A stretch of 64,000 nucleotides of DNA from Flabesymbios commensalis (taxonomy: Eukaryota > Annelida > Polychaeta > Terebellida > Flabelligeridae). This document shows positions 1 through 9,756 of this stretch, one piece after another. Positions within the stretch are counted from its first letter, which is position 1. Each line of letters begins with the position of its first letter. The position numbers and the translations under genes were made by a program. The notes beneath the pieces are model-generated. The model was not told where the DNA came from and ran no database searches. It worked only from the letters and a program-made list of their open reading frames with translations. Location of the stretch: assembly GCA_964017125.1 (NCBI GenBank), contig OZ024903.1:109498863-109562862 (forward strand), given 5' to 3'.

Positions 1-177
1 CATCAAAAAGGACTTAGCCAGCTATTTACGCTTCTTTCGAATTACCTATGGTATGGGTTTATGGCCATTATAAATATTTTACTCTTTCAGCCCGAGGAGG
101 GAGTCTGACGACAGAATCTGATGTTTATAAACATCAGATTTTGACGTCTAAAGACGGTCCCCATGCTGAGAGGGTTT
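1..177 (+). repeat. MITE family B, copy B1 (partial, diverged)
   Basis: This is the 3' part of a repeat seen about nine times in the window (called family B here). It includes the line reading ATTACCTATGGTATGGGTTT and a degraded terminal hairpin at about 90-170. The left end lies outside the window. It sits in the BLMH intron upstream of the first visible exon. Confidence 0.6.
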
Positions 178-236
178 AGTCTCAGCCAGCCACATGTCTG
201 CAATATCCCAAAAGCCTATAGTCACAGTCCATTCAA

Positions 237-475
237 CCCTTACAACGCTGGATTATTTTTGTAAAAACCATGGAGACCAAAGGTTTTTTTTAATATGAAA
301 TCATCATAAATGTCTTTGTTAGCTCTTTCCGATTTATTTGAATACCTGTGTTATGGGTCTACGGCCATTATAAATATTTTACTCTTACAGCGCGGGGATC
401 GACTTTAGTCGTCAGAATCTGACGTCTGCAGACGTCAGATTCTGATGACTAAAGTCGATCCCAGCACTGTAAGGG
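237..475 (+). mobile_element. MITE family B, copy B2
   Basis: This copy of about 240 bp begins AACCCTTACAACGCTG and ends in a long hairpin (about 388-470) followed by GGGTTAA. The hairpin arms carry CGACTTTAGTCGTCAGA and its complement. The right flank is TTAA and the left flank is a decayed TCAA. The CCCTT...AAGGG ends and TTAA flank fit a non-autonomous piggyBac-type element. This assignment is inferred; no transposase is present. Confidence 0.7.
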
Positions 476-533
476 TTAACACCAATTCTAACAATAATTG
501 TATTTTAAGCCAAGTCTTGTGTTGTTTTACCAG

Positions 534-626
534 ATGAGGGAGTTCTGTATGACGTTGTGGAAGATGGTGGAAGGTGGATCAAGTGACAAAGACCTCGAGG
601 ATAACATCGACAAAATGATGGAGGAG
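534..626 (+). CDS. BLMH: BLMH exon (REFC...KMMEE)
   Basis: A phase-0 exon of 31 codons, preceded by acceptor TTTTACCAG and followed by donor GTGAAT. It reads MREFCMTLWKMVEGG and aligns with the vertebrate REFC..LRKMVHSG helix. Its leading ATG is an internal Met, not a start. Confidence 0.9.
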
Positions 627-3600
627 GTGAATATAACAATACAATATCAGCAATGGTGGACATTGACATTGACCCAGTGTTGTTTTATTGTACCTTAACC
701 CTCTCACTATTAAGTATAACTATAATCATTTTTAATCCGTTTTATCAGCCAATCAAATCACGGGGGATGAAGTGAATGTTCAATCATCAAATGTTTGGTA
801 TCAAATTAGTAATTTTCACCCACTTGAAATTAGCGCGACTCAAGTTCGAGTGAATTTTTTGTTTAATTAGTGCTTTAAGATTTAAACCGACACTGGTTCA
901 ATGTCTCGTGTCATCGTAAATAAAAAATAAACCTATTTAGGATTTACTTTTAATCTTTGTTCCATAAATGGATATATTTCATGTAAAATTCATTGCAGAT
1001 AACAAAGATATAAACCATCACGTTATAGAAAAATACGGACTCACAATAGCGGATTATCCGATATGTGTTATTATTTTACCATTAATTTTTGTACATATGG
1101 TAATTATTGTATTATTTGAAATATCATGTGCATAGAGAGGATCCATTGCAAATTAGTATCATGTACTAAATGGTTTACCCTCTATAAATAAAGGCTTATT
1201 TTTATAATCAAAGGGGCGTCCTCAGCTTCCTTTTTTTTCAGATCTCAAATGATATAAACCACATACTTTATGTAAGATTCATGAATTCAGGATAAAAATG
1301 ATATAAACCATCACCAAAGGGATGTTCTCAGCTTTCTGTTGATGTAGATCTATCACACTTGGCTATTTTAAACCTGGAAATAATTGGCGGCTTTATTCTT
1401 TTGCCGTTTTGGTAAATTAATCAAATTGCCGGAGATTAATGTCGGCTCATTTACTCTAGTGTAAACGTTGACATTTTTTACCAAACCATCAATATAAAAC
1501 CTGCACCAATATTTCCAAGTTTACAGTATTTTATAAAGGCAGTGACTAACCGAAAGTGATTTACTGTACGTATAGCATGCTATTCGAATGTTTGTAAAAC
1601 TAAATGACGGTATTCGTTGGTAATACGTATGATTAACCCTTTAAGCCCTCACGATGCATTAAAGCATCCTTTTACATCCCTGAAAACACAACGTAATTTT
1701 CCTACAACTAGGGGTTTTAGAATGAAAATTTCCATGAAACCGGTTTACTAATACCATGGTAATTTTCTTAATTTTTCACACACTTCAAATCATCTTCATC
1801 CACTACAAGTCGAGAATTGCAACAGATGACAATGAAGATGACAATAGTAAATTCGGGCTTGAAAGGGTTAAGGGCAAATACATATGGTTAGTCACGTACG
1901 GATAGACACTCACTTTTCTAAAACCAGGCCATTTATATCCACATTGAGGTGAGAAAAAACAATGGGTTAGAAAAAATAACTTCGAATTTTACAAGCGAAA
2001 CGTGTTTTTGTCAATGGAAACGTAGTAGCCATTTTAAGTTTTGTAATGTTTTCTAGATCTACAGAATTGTCAGTATCTGTGTTGGTACACCGCCAGACAC
2101 CTTCACGTGGGAATATTATGATCGAAGCAAAGAAAGACACTCCATTGGACCAATCTCACCGTTACAATTCTACAGGGAATATGTGAAGCCGTGCTATAAT
2201 ATGGAAGACAAGGTAGGTTTAGACTGCAAATTTCAGTGTTTCATCTAAGATTCAGGAAGGGCATTGCGCCACCTGTCATTAGGGGCATACTGTGTCTGTA
2301 GCCATTTCCAACAACCACCCTCCCCAATTAAAGGTATAAACAACCAGTTAAGTATGTAAACATCGCCAGTTATTACCACAATGAACACAGGCCGCTATCA
2401 GGTATTGCATCATAGGTGTGAGCGCGCGACATTAGTGACTGGGGTGTTTTTACTGTCCCAATGGCCTGGGTGGGTTCAACAGTTCACCATCTTCTTATTA
2501 AAAGGGCAACATGGCACCCATGAAGGGCAACATGGTTCTCACTAAGGGCAACATGGCGCTCACAAAAGGAAACATGGCGCTGCCCCATGTAAGAAAGAGC
2601 TAGATGAAACACTGAATTTTCAGTCACTTAGAAGTTGTGTCTCACTACCGCGACCCACAACTTCAAGTGGGTGAACTTTACTTAAATTAAAAGTACAATT
2701 TGAATAAAAAATTCTACCAATCTGATAAACGGAGGAATGTTTCTCATTGAAATTTTCTTTTTGCAGGATAAATTAAAAAAGTGAAAATGGCTATAGACGT
2801 GATTAACCCTTTAACCCTCACAGCGCGGGGATAGACTTTAGTCGTCAGAATCTGACGTCTGTAGATGTCAGATTCTGACGACTAAAGTCGATCTCCACAC
2901 TGTAAGAATCCCCATATTTATATTGGTTGTAGACCCATAACATAGGTATTCAAATGAATCAAAAAGAACTAACTAAGACATTTATGATGATTTCAAATTG
3001 AAAATAACTCTTTGGTCTCCATGGTTTATAAAAAAAATCAGCACCTTAAAGGTTAACCCTTGTCCTGCTAGGCCCATATATATTAACCCTTGACTTGCTA
3101 GGCCTTTATATGCCTAAACTCTCAATGCAAATTTTATTGTGGGCCATGACATGTAGCTAATGTGTATAGTTATTTTTCGTAGTGCCATATGTCCATCACA
3201 TCTTCAATTCAATGTGATTTTATTTTAAACTTTATTAGCATATTATTTTAATAATGTTCCTTTTAGCCAATGTGTGTAATCACCATAATTAATTTATGTA
3301 TTATAACATGACATGTCATATGCATGGAAACGTGTCCATGTCACAAATGTGCAAAAATGTGATTTGGTTTTTAATAGTGAAATATTGTATATTTATTTGT
3401 GTTTTGTATATATGTTAAGGGCACCAAGACAGATGAGCTATCGCTCATTGGGTTTACCCTCGTGAAAAAGAATTATTATTATTATTGTACATGTATATAC
3501 TATACCTTATTCAGAACTGAAACTGAAAGAAGGTGCTGTGGTACATACTGATACTCACTTGATTAAATAATTGTTTTTTTGCTGACACAATTTTACAAAC

Positions 3601-6600
3601 AAAATTTTACAATCAAAATTTCCAGCCTAAAAATGTTCTGATGGTCTGCGGAGTTCTCGTGAGGACTACTAGAGGACATCAAGAAAACTTGTCATTGAAT
3701 ATAAAGTGTATGACCCCTGATTATTAGCCTACTGTTTGTAATTACAGGTCGTCATTGTGAATGATCCTCGTGTAGACAACCCGTTTAACAAAACATACAC
3801 TGTAGAATTCCTGGGTAACATGTCAGGCGGTCAACCCGTCCTCTACCTCAACCAGCCCATCGACGTCCTCAAAAAAGTCGCAGCTGATTCCATCAAACAA
3901 AATGAGGTAACGAAAAAATATATTTTAAACACTATTTGAGAATTTTTAGTTGCTTATGAAATAAGTTTGTAGAATCACGTATGAAAAAATAAAAATATTT
4001 TACCCTTTCAGGCCTTAATTTAACAGTGTCATCTTCATCCACTACAAGCCGCAAATTGGGTTCTCGACATGTAGTGGATGAATATGCCTTGAAGTGGGAG
4101 CCAAACTAAACGAGATTACCATGTATTAGTAAACCAGTTTCATGGAAATTCTCATTCAAAAACCCCCAGTTGTAGGAAAATTAAATCTGTTTTCATGGAT
4201 GTAAAATTATGCTTTAACCCTTTAAGCCCGCATGATGCATTAAAGCATCATTTTACATCCCTGAAAACAGACTTAATTTTCCCACAACCAGGGTTTTTAG
4301 AACGAAAATTTCCATGAAACTGGTTTACCAATACATGGCAATTTTCTTTAATTTTTAAACCACATCAAGTCATCTTTATCCACTACAAGTCGAGAATTGC
4401 GGCAGCAATTCGCGGCTTGTAGTTGATGCAGGCTTGAAAGGGTTAATGCATCATGAGCGCTAAAAGGGTTTTAAAGCTATGTATTCATGTACTATTTTAC
4501 TCTTATCTTAAATTGTAATTGATTGTACATAATTTTATATATCTGTGAACATATCTGTTTAAGCCTGTTTGGTACGGCTGTGATGTCGGGAAACACTGTA
4601 GCTGGAAAAAGTTTGGAATAGAAGATTTAAACTTGTAAGTTTACGCAGATCAATTACCGTATATCCCCGCGTATAGTGCGACGCCATGTATAATACGAGT
4701 TAAGATTTGTGGCCTCGGATTACCTGAAAAACGTCCACCCCTCTGTATAATACGACCTCACATTTTCGATGTCAGCAGCGTCCCGGTCGGCAGCGTTCCG
4801 GGCCATCTAAATGTGAGGCATGGATATTATCTCATTCTACTAAATAGAGCCGTCACACCGGCATAGACGATGCTCAATGACGGGAACAGCGGCAACAGTA
4901 CAGCTCTGCAAAACCAAAGAGCAGTATCTGCTAACTTGTAGAGTAAGCAGATACTGTATTTTCATTTTCCACGGTAGAGTGGATGTCATCGGGACTGTCT
5001 CGATGGGCAGACATTCTGAGGCCTGCATAGGCTACAATATACACAGATTTTAAAATACCCGTATTTATATTTCGCCACCAGCAAATTTATATTATTTTAA
5101 TTTATCTATTACAAAGACCATATTTTATTATCGTCGTGCTCAAATAAGAACATTTCAAGATGAAATGTGATTGTAAAACATTTGCAGACTAGCCGCATTG
5201 TCTCGACACAAGAGGTGTGCATGGTTGTATAAGGTGTCAGGGTGCAATAACACAGCAGCACAGCTAACAGATACCACCATTTGCTCAATACTGTATCAGC
5301 CGCGGCAACAGCGGTAGGCGTTAATGTTATCCCAGCAATATGGACATTCTGAGGCCTACATGTATAGAATTTGCGATAGGAGATATAATCAGTGATATCT
5401 TGTTATATTTCGTCAATGCATTCTCTCATTCCAATATGAAAATATCATGTTCAGATTTGTCGTACACAATAGAACACTCCCATATGAAAGGCGATCTTAG
5501 ATTAAATCATTAATAATATAAATGAACAGGTCAGGAGTGTGAATTGGTTGCAGACTAACGGCGGCATTTATCTGCCCGTGGTTGTCAAAGGTGCCACGCG
5601 CGTCGGCGGGAATGTGAGGAGGGGGCATCCAGCAAACACGACACATTCACCCAATGCTGGTGCAATGTTGTGTCAGCGTCGCAAACGGTGGCCCAACAAT
5701 GTACCAGCATTGGGTGAACGTCTCTTGTTTGCTACTAGTTTGAAAGGCACAGTATCGTGTGTATAGGCCTGCTTACAAAACACGCTGACTGGCCTACGTT
5801 TAAAGATACGTTTTACCGCTAGAGAACTTACCGCTGAACTTACCGCTAGAGAGCTAAAAAATTGTATCAAATTCTACATCTATGTATAATACGAGGTGCC
5901 TTTTTGTGACATGAATAGCTAAGAAAAAACATCGCATTATACACGGGGATATACGGTATATTGATTTAAGTTATCAACAAATTGAATTTAAAATAGTTTT
6001 ATGTTACATATAATTGGCTAAAATTTGCTTTATTAAGGAAGAAATAATTGTAATTATATAATTGTAATTATAATGATAAAATAAAGGCATCAACGTTGTG
6101 TTATGTGTTGTTGCAGTGTTTTATTTCGTCACTCCACTATTGATGTTTTATCATTTTTTTATCATTATTTTTACACTATGGCCGGCATCATAATTTGATC
6201 CGCAGTGCTGGTACAGTTCCCTGTCAAGCTGGTATCTATATACTTCTTCAAGAATTGTAATTCTCTCTCGGATCATTTTGTTTTTACAGGTATGATTATG
6301 AGCTGGTATTTGGGACTTCTATGTTGAATATGACCAAGGAGCAGCGTCTTTTATTTGGTGAATCGCTGATGACGCACGCTATGACTCTAACCGGGGTCTC
6401 GGTGGAGGTGAGTGACAAACTAACACAAGTTTTATTTTCAGTGCTCAGCAATGTCAGACAATGACCTGATTACTGTTTGAGCCATTTTGATTTTGCAATA
6501 TTTACGCTTGAAAGTAATGCAAAATAGGTGGACTTTGAATATAAACCAAAATATTTCGGAGAAATAAAAATAAAAATTACTAACTGATTGCCTTTTTTTC

Positions 6601-9284
6601 TAGATTTTGGTCATTATCTCTGAAGCCTTGCATGATAGCTAGGATATTACTATGAAACACTCATTGCTATACAATGATAACCCATAATACATTTGACAGA
6701 TAATATTCAAATTGGCCGACTGTAAGCAATTTTTCCTAAAATTTTGCTCATTATCTTGGAGTATTTTTGAAAATAAAGTTTTCTGTGTGACTCAATGCTA
6801 ACACTGATATATGTCAACCCTCACAACGCTGAGCTATTATTGTATAAACCTTGGGAGATCAAAGTGTTTTTTTCTATTAGAAATCATCATAAATGTTTTA
6901 GTTGGCTCTTTCTGCTCCATTTGAATACCTACATATATGTTATGGGTCTACGACTAGTATAATTTTTTAATTCTTTCATGGCGGGGATCATCGTGGGGAC
7001 CGTCTTTAGAAAAGGTTAAATATAAAATGGTTGACCGGTGGTGATAAAAGGCTTCTGCCAAGTTCATTCCCTAAAACTCTTTTTTATTTTTTCGATCCAG
7101 ATCTTTTCTTTCAATTTATGATCAAGAGCCAATACAACTATCACTCAGGATAAGAACCACCACTGATAAAATCACAAACAGGTCCTATCTTTATCTGATA
7201 AACTGCGTAACTCATGGTTTATGTAATTTCATGTTTCAGGATGAAAAAATTACAAAATGGAGAATAGAGAATTCCTGGGGAGAAGACGGAGGTGAAAAAG
7301 GTGGGATATATTAGCCCTTAAAGCGCTGAATTAATTTTATGAAAACCTTGAAGGCCCAAGGGTTTTTTATCCCCCGCCCGTAGGGGAAGGGGGATTTTAG
7401 TCGCACCAGGATTCTGTCCGTCGTCCGGTGTCTGGCGTCACGTTTTCTTGTGGGTGCAAAAACTCAAAAACTTCTGGTCGATTGTTTTTAAAATTAAACA
7501 TCACATTCCTAGCAACATGGGGATGTGCAAGTGATTTTTTAGAGATGTTACCAAAATTCAAAATGGCCGCCAGAGGTCAACTCTAAAAAAATTTGTGGGC
7601 ACAATAACCTCAAAGTCAGAAATTATTCAAATATTATTATCACATTCCCCATGATATGAAGATGTGCATGTGACTTTTTCAAGGTTTTACTGAAATTCAA
7701 AATGGCCGCCACAGATCAACTTTAATTTAAAAAAAAAACTCAAAAAATTTGTTTGGTCAATTTTTTTTCAAATTTTAACATCACATTCCTAGCAACATGG
7801 GGATGTGCAAGTGATATTTTAAAGATGCTACCAAATTTCAAAATGGCCGCCAGAGGTCAACGCCAAAATATTTTGTGGGGGCAAAAACTTCAAAACTTAA
7901 AGTCACGAAATTATTTAAATTTTACTATCACATTCCCTACGATATGGAGATGTACAATTTATTTTTTTAAGGTTTTACTGAAATTCAAAATGGCCGCCAT
8001 GGATAAACTTCATATCTTTTTGTGGGCGCAAAAATTGAAAAATTGAAATCAGTGATAATTCACATTGCACAATCGCATTACCCACCATTTGGAAATGTGT
8101 ATGTGATTTTACTGAAATTTAAAATGGCCACCACAAATCGACTTTTAAATATTTGACTGCAAAAAGTCTAACTTAATTTATGGCGGGAGATGATATAGAA
8201 CTTCAGTCCTCTTGTTTCAATTTGAAATCATCATAAATGTCTTAGTCAGCTCTTCCGATTCATTTGAATACCTTTGTTATGGGTCTGCGGCCATTAGAAA
8301 TATTTTTACTTATAGAGTGCGGGGATCGACTTTTGACGTCTATAAGGGATCGACTTTAGTCGTCGGAATCTGACGTCTACAGACGTCAGAATCTGACAAC
8401 TAAAGTCGATCCCCGCACTATAAGGGTTGATAAATACCTATTTCTCATGAGATTGCTGGATCAGCTGGGACTGATAGCTGTGGTTAAATATAACTTAATT
8501 TGAAGAAAATTTATAAAATATTTATTAATTTTTTTAGATCTAGGTCAATTCACTGGATTAGTCCGACTGTTTAGATATCCATTTATAACAGATCAAAGTG
8601 AAATATTTTGATTTTTTTTTTTTGTTACTTTGTTTAACAATCGTGTATTGTACTTGTAGTCGATCCCCGCACTATAAGGGTTGATAAATAACTATTTCTC
8701 ATGAGATTGCTGGATCAGCTGGGACTGATAGCTGTGGTTAAATATAACTTAATTTGAAGAAAATTTATAAAATATTTATTAATTTTTTTAGATCTAGGTC
8801 AATTCACTGGATTAGTCTGACTGTTTAGATATCCATTTATAACAGATCAAAGTGAAATTTTTTGATTTTTTTTTTTTGTTACTTTGTTTAGCAATCGTGT
8901 ATTGTACTTGTTTTTCTATTATTTAGTTTTGTCGTTTTGTGATCTTTTAAAGATTACACCTGTGTGTACAATTTGAAATTACCTGTTTGTTCCATCCCAA
9001 CTTGTCGCATTGTTGCTTGCAAAAAAACAGTGAATTTAAAATCCCACTTTTTTGCATTGCTTACTGGCATGTACATATTCCACTTATCTGTTACAGGTTA
9101 TTTGATGATGACAGATGATTGGTTCAGCGAGTTTGTCTTTGAAGTCGTCGTCGACAAAAAATTTCTTTCAGAGGAAATGCTGGATGTTTTGAAAGCAGCG
9201 CCTAAGGTTTTACCGGCCTGGGATCCGATGGGCGCCCTCGCCTGCCCCTGTAATGAATCCCATAATGCACAGAGTCATCTGTGA
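534..9284 (+). CDS. BLMH: Bleomycin hydrolase, C-terminal part (seven exons, 5' end outside window)
   Basis: This is a cytosolic papain-fold cysteine aminopeptidase of family C1B. In animals it forms a hexamer, trims peptides and inactivates bleomycin. Coding exons are 534-626, 2057-2212, 3748-3906, 4564-4634, 6290-6407, 7240-7300 and 9097-9284. They join in frame to 281 residues plus TGA, roughly the C-terminal 60% of a protein that is 455 residues in humans. Recognisable family motifs are ETFTWEY-like DTFTWEYYDR, GPISPLQFYREYVKP, NQPIDVLKK, VWYGCDVGKH, GESLMTHAMT with the catalytic His, ENSWGE with the catalytic Asn, and WDPMGALA near the end. The catalytic Cys exon must lie 5' of the window. 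The terminus runs 13 residues past the usual GALA end. Every intron holds transposon debris. The identity is firm; the symbol is by homology. Confidence 0.95.
627..1632. other. Intron sequence without a recognised gene
   Basis: AT-rich intron. About 800-845 is a diverged relative of the CACTTGAGGTTGTG hairpin family (G). Around 1180-1210 the run GGTTTACCCTCTATAAATAA, followed by T-rich sequence, resembles the 3' end of a retroposon. Nothing else recognised. Confidence 0.4.
1637..1867 (+). mobile_element. MITE family A, copy A1, with TTAA duplication
   Basis: A 231-bp element beginning CCCTTTAAGCCC and ending GGGCTTGAAAGGG, so its termini are inverted copies with one extra base. It is flanked by TTAA at 1633-1636 and 1868-1871. 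TTAA duplication and a CCCTTT terminus are hallmarks of piggyBac-type elements. It has no coding capacity. It contains the small palindrome GATGCATTAAAGCATC. Confidence 0.8.
2057..2212 (+). CDS. BLMH: BLMH exon (IYRIVSICVG...NMEDK)
   Basis: A 52-codon phase-0 exon between acceptor TTTTCTAG and donor GTAGGT. It contains PPDTFTWEYYDR and GPISPLQFYREYVKP, both closely conserved in bleomycin hydrolases. Confidence 0.93.
2501..2584 (+). repeat. 21-bp minisatellite, four units
   Basis: Four consecutive 21-bp units built on AAGGGCAACATGGC, with the last unit the most diverged. It lies in a BLMH intron. Confidence 0.75.
2624..2675. repeat. Foldback family G hairpin (G1)
   Basis: Arms GAAGTTGTGTCTC and a complementary GACCCACAACTTC surround a short centre. 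The same hairpin recurs near 11060, 16910 and 22890. Confidence 0.6.
2815..3052 (-). mobile_element. MITE family B, copy B3 (reverse orientation)
   Basis: A reverse-oriented family B copy. The hairpin (about 2822-2905) is on the left, and the TGGTCTCCATGGTTTATA segment on the right ends in AAAGG followed by TTAA at 3053-3056. The left flank reads TTAACCCTTTAACCCTC, a doubled terminus. Confidence 0.7.
3380..3486 (+). mobile_element. Retroposon 3' end with (ATT)n tail
   Basis: GGTTTACCCTCGTGAAAAAG is followed by five ATT units. This pattern is typical of the 3' end of a LINE or a LINE-mobilised element. The 5' limit is not resolved and no protein similarity is visible. Confidence 0.4.
3748..3906 (+). 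CDS. BLMH: BLMH exon (VVIVNDPR...SIKQNE)
   Basis: A 53-codon phase-0 exon with acceptor TAATTACAG and donor GTAACG. It encodes VNDPR, YTVEFLGNMSGG and LNQPIDVLKK, matching the family's NDPRP, YTVEYLSNMVGG and NNQPIDFLKK segments. Confidence 0.95.
4003..4468 (-). mobile_element. MITE family A, copy A2, split by copy A3
   Basis: A reverse-oriented family A element starts CCCTTTCAGGCC and finishes TAAAAGGG. It is interrupted by a forward family A element (A3). The two A2 parts are 4003-4213 and 4447-4468. The insertion point is the TTAA inside A2's own GATGCATTAAAGCATC motif, duplicated at 4214-4217 and 4443-4446. Confidence 0.75.
4218..4442 (+). mobile_element. MITE family A, copy A3, nested in A2
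   Basis: A 225-bp element beginning CCCTTTAAGCCC and ending GGCTTGAAAGGG, with TTAA on both sides. It is better preserved than its host A2, so it is the younger insertion. Both sit in the BLMH intron before the VWYGCDVGKH exon. Confidence 0.8.
4564..4634 (+). CDS. BLMH: BLMH exon (PVWYGCDVGKH...)
   Basis: A 71-nt exon ending in phase 2, with donor GTAAGT. It encodes VWYGCDVGKH, the family's VWFGCDVGKH. The acceptor reads CTGTTTAAG, an AAG rather than the usual CAG or TAG, though homology supports it. A transposon (E) begins only about 20 nt into the next intron. Confidence 0.9.
4655..5958. mobile_element. Element E: 1.3-kb DNA transposon remnant with 29-bp inverted ends
   Basis: The left end TACCGTATATCCCCGCGTAT and the complement of the right end agree at 26 of 29 positions (4655-4683 against 5930-5958). 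Subterminal TATAATACGA motifs recur near 4690, 4745 and 5885. The terminal TA on each side could be the target duplication. I see no transposase, so this is a non-autonomous or gutted element. It fills most of one BLMH intron. Confidence 0.75.
5629..5733. mobile_element. Foldback family F, copy F1, nested in element E
   Basis: Inverted arms CCAGCAAACACGACACATTC and its relative ending TTGTTTGCT enclose a GCGTCGCAAACGGTGG centre. This is the same family as the canonical copy at 24599-24707. Confidence 0.65.
6290..6407 (+). CDS. BLMH: BLMH exon with catalytic histidine
   Basis: A 118-nt exon after acceptor TTTTTACAG, with donor GTGAGT. It encodes YDYELVFGTS, then LLFGESLMTHAMTLTGVS. The His in MTHAM matches the catalytic His of the papain fold. 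Confidence 0.95.
6818..7015 (+). mobile_element. MITE family B, copy B4 (hairpin shortened)
   Basis: Starts CCCTCACAACGCTGAGC and ends AAAAGG followed by TTAA at 7016-7019. The body is intact, but most of the terminal hairpin is lost. It lies in the intron between the His and Asn exons of BLMH. Confidence 0.65.
7240..7300 (+). CDS. BLMH: BLMH exon with catalytic asparagine
   Basis: A 61-nt exon encoding ITKWRIENSWGEDGGEK. The Asn of ENSWG is the third member of the catalytic triad. The donor is a weak GTGGGA. A family B transposon starts only about 15 nt beyond it. The spacing from the catalytic His is 21 residues, three fewer than in the human protein. Confidence 0.95.
7315..8426 (+). mobile_element. 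MITE family B, copy B5, interrupted
   Basis: Begins CCCTTAAAGCGCTGAA about 15 nt after the BLMH splice donor and ends CACTATAAGGG. The copy is split after its GGGTTTTTT run by a foreign block (7369-8214). It resumes at TTTCAATTTGAAATCATC. The terminal hairpin (about 8310-8425) contains an extra partial repeat of GGGATCGACTTT. Confidence 0.7.
7369..8214 (+). mobile_element. Element I, copy I1: internally repetitive insertion
   Basis: Starts ATCCCCCGCCCGTAGGGG and carries five repeats of about 143 bp in two alternating types. One type contains GCAACATGGGGATGTGCAAG; the other contains GATATG[G/A]AGATGT. Most repeats end in AAAATGGCCGCC. A near-complement, GGCGGGAGAT, lies near the right end. 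A shorter copy is at 14239. No protein is encoded. The family is not identified. Confidence 0.6.
8405..8911 (+). repeat. 254-bp tandem duplication in the last BLMH intron
   Basis: Unit 8405-8658 is repeated at 8659-8911 with only a handful of differences. The unit starts inside the hairpin of copy B5 (GTCGATCCCCGCACTATAAG), so the duplication happened after that insertion. Confidence 0.85.
9097..9284 (+). CDS. BLMH: BLMH terminal coding exon
   Basis: Follows acceptor TCTGTTACAG and completes a Gly codon split by the intron. It encodes YLMMTDDWFSEFVFEVVVD and LPAWDPMGALA, then CPCNESHNAQSHL and TGA. Most family members stop within a residue or two of GALA, so the Cys-containing 13-residue tail is an extension. 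Confidence 0.95.
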
Positions 9285-9321
9285 TAAACAATAACAAGAT
9301 TAGTCAGTCAAGAGGGAGATT

Positions 9322-9327
9322 ATTAAA
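9322..9327 (+). promoter_or_regulatory. Candidate poly(A) signal of BLMH
   Basis: ATTAAA lies about 40 nt after the stop codon. It is the commonest variant of AATAAA. No AATAAA occurs close by. This is a guess from position only. Confidence 0.3.
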
Positions 9328-9500
9328 ACTGCTGTAATCACATAGTGTGTCTATGTCAATTATTAACACTTCAAATGCGGGTGACGCTCTAAGCTCATTC
9401 AATTTTTTTACAACAAAAATATTGAATGAAATTCACCAAATTTGTAGTGGTCATGTCAAGTAATGCACTGATTGTCAATTTCAATATGTCTATCTTTTAA

Positions 9501-9736
9501 ACCTTTTCGTGTGGGGAGTGTCATAAGACGTCCTATTCTGACGTCTTCTATAGACATCAGATTCTGGAGTCGATCCTTACACTGGAAGAATTTATTATTT
9601 ATAATGGTCATAGACCCATAATATAGGTATTTAAGTAAAGCAGAAAGAGCTAACTGAGGCACTGATGATGATAGTAAATTGAAAAAAAATCCTTTAGTTT
9701 CTTGGTTTATATACAAATATTTCAGAGCTTCAAGGG
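9501..9736 (-). mobile_element. MITE family B, copy B6 (diverged)
   Basis: A reverse family B copy preceded by TTAA at 9497-9500 and ending GAGCTTCAAGGG. The hairpin is decayed but still readable at about 9520-9590. Confidence 0.6.
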
Positions 9737-9756
9737 TACAAGTATTTCTCTTTCAA

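Noticed and set aside
498-698. An independent small gene starting at 498
   Set aside because: The stretch is intron sequence followed by a BLMH exon; the reading frame runs through both splice sites by chance.
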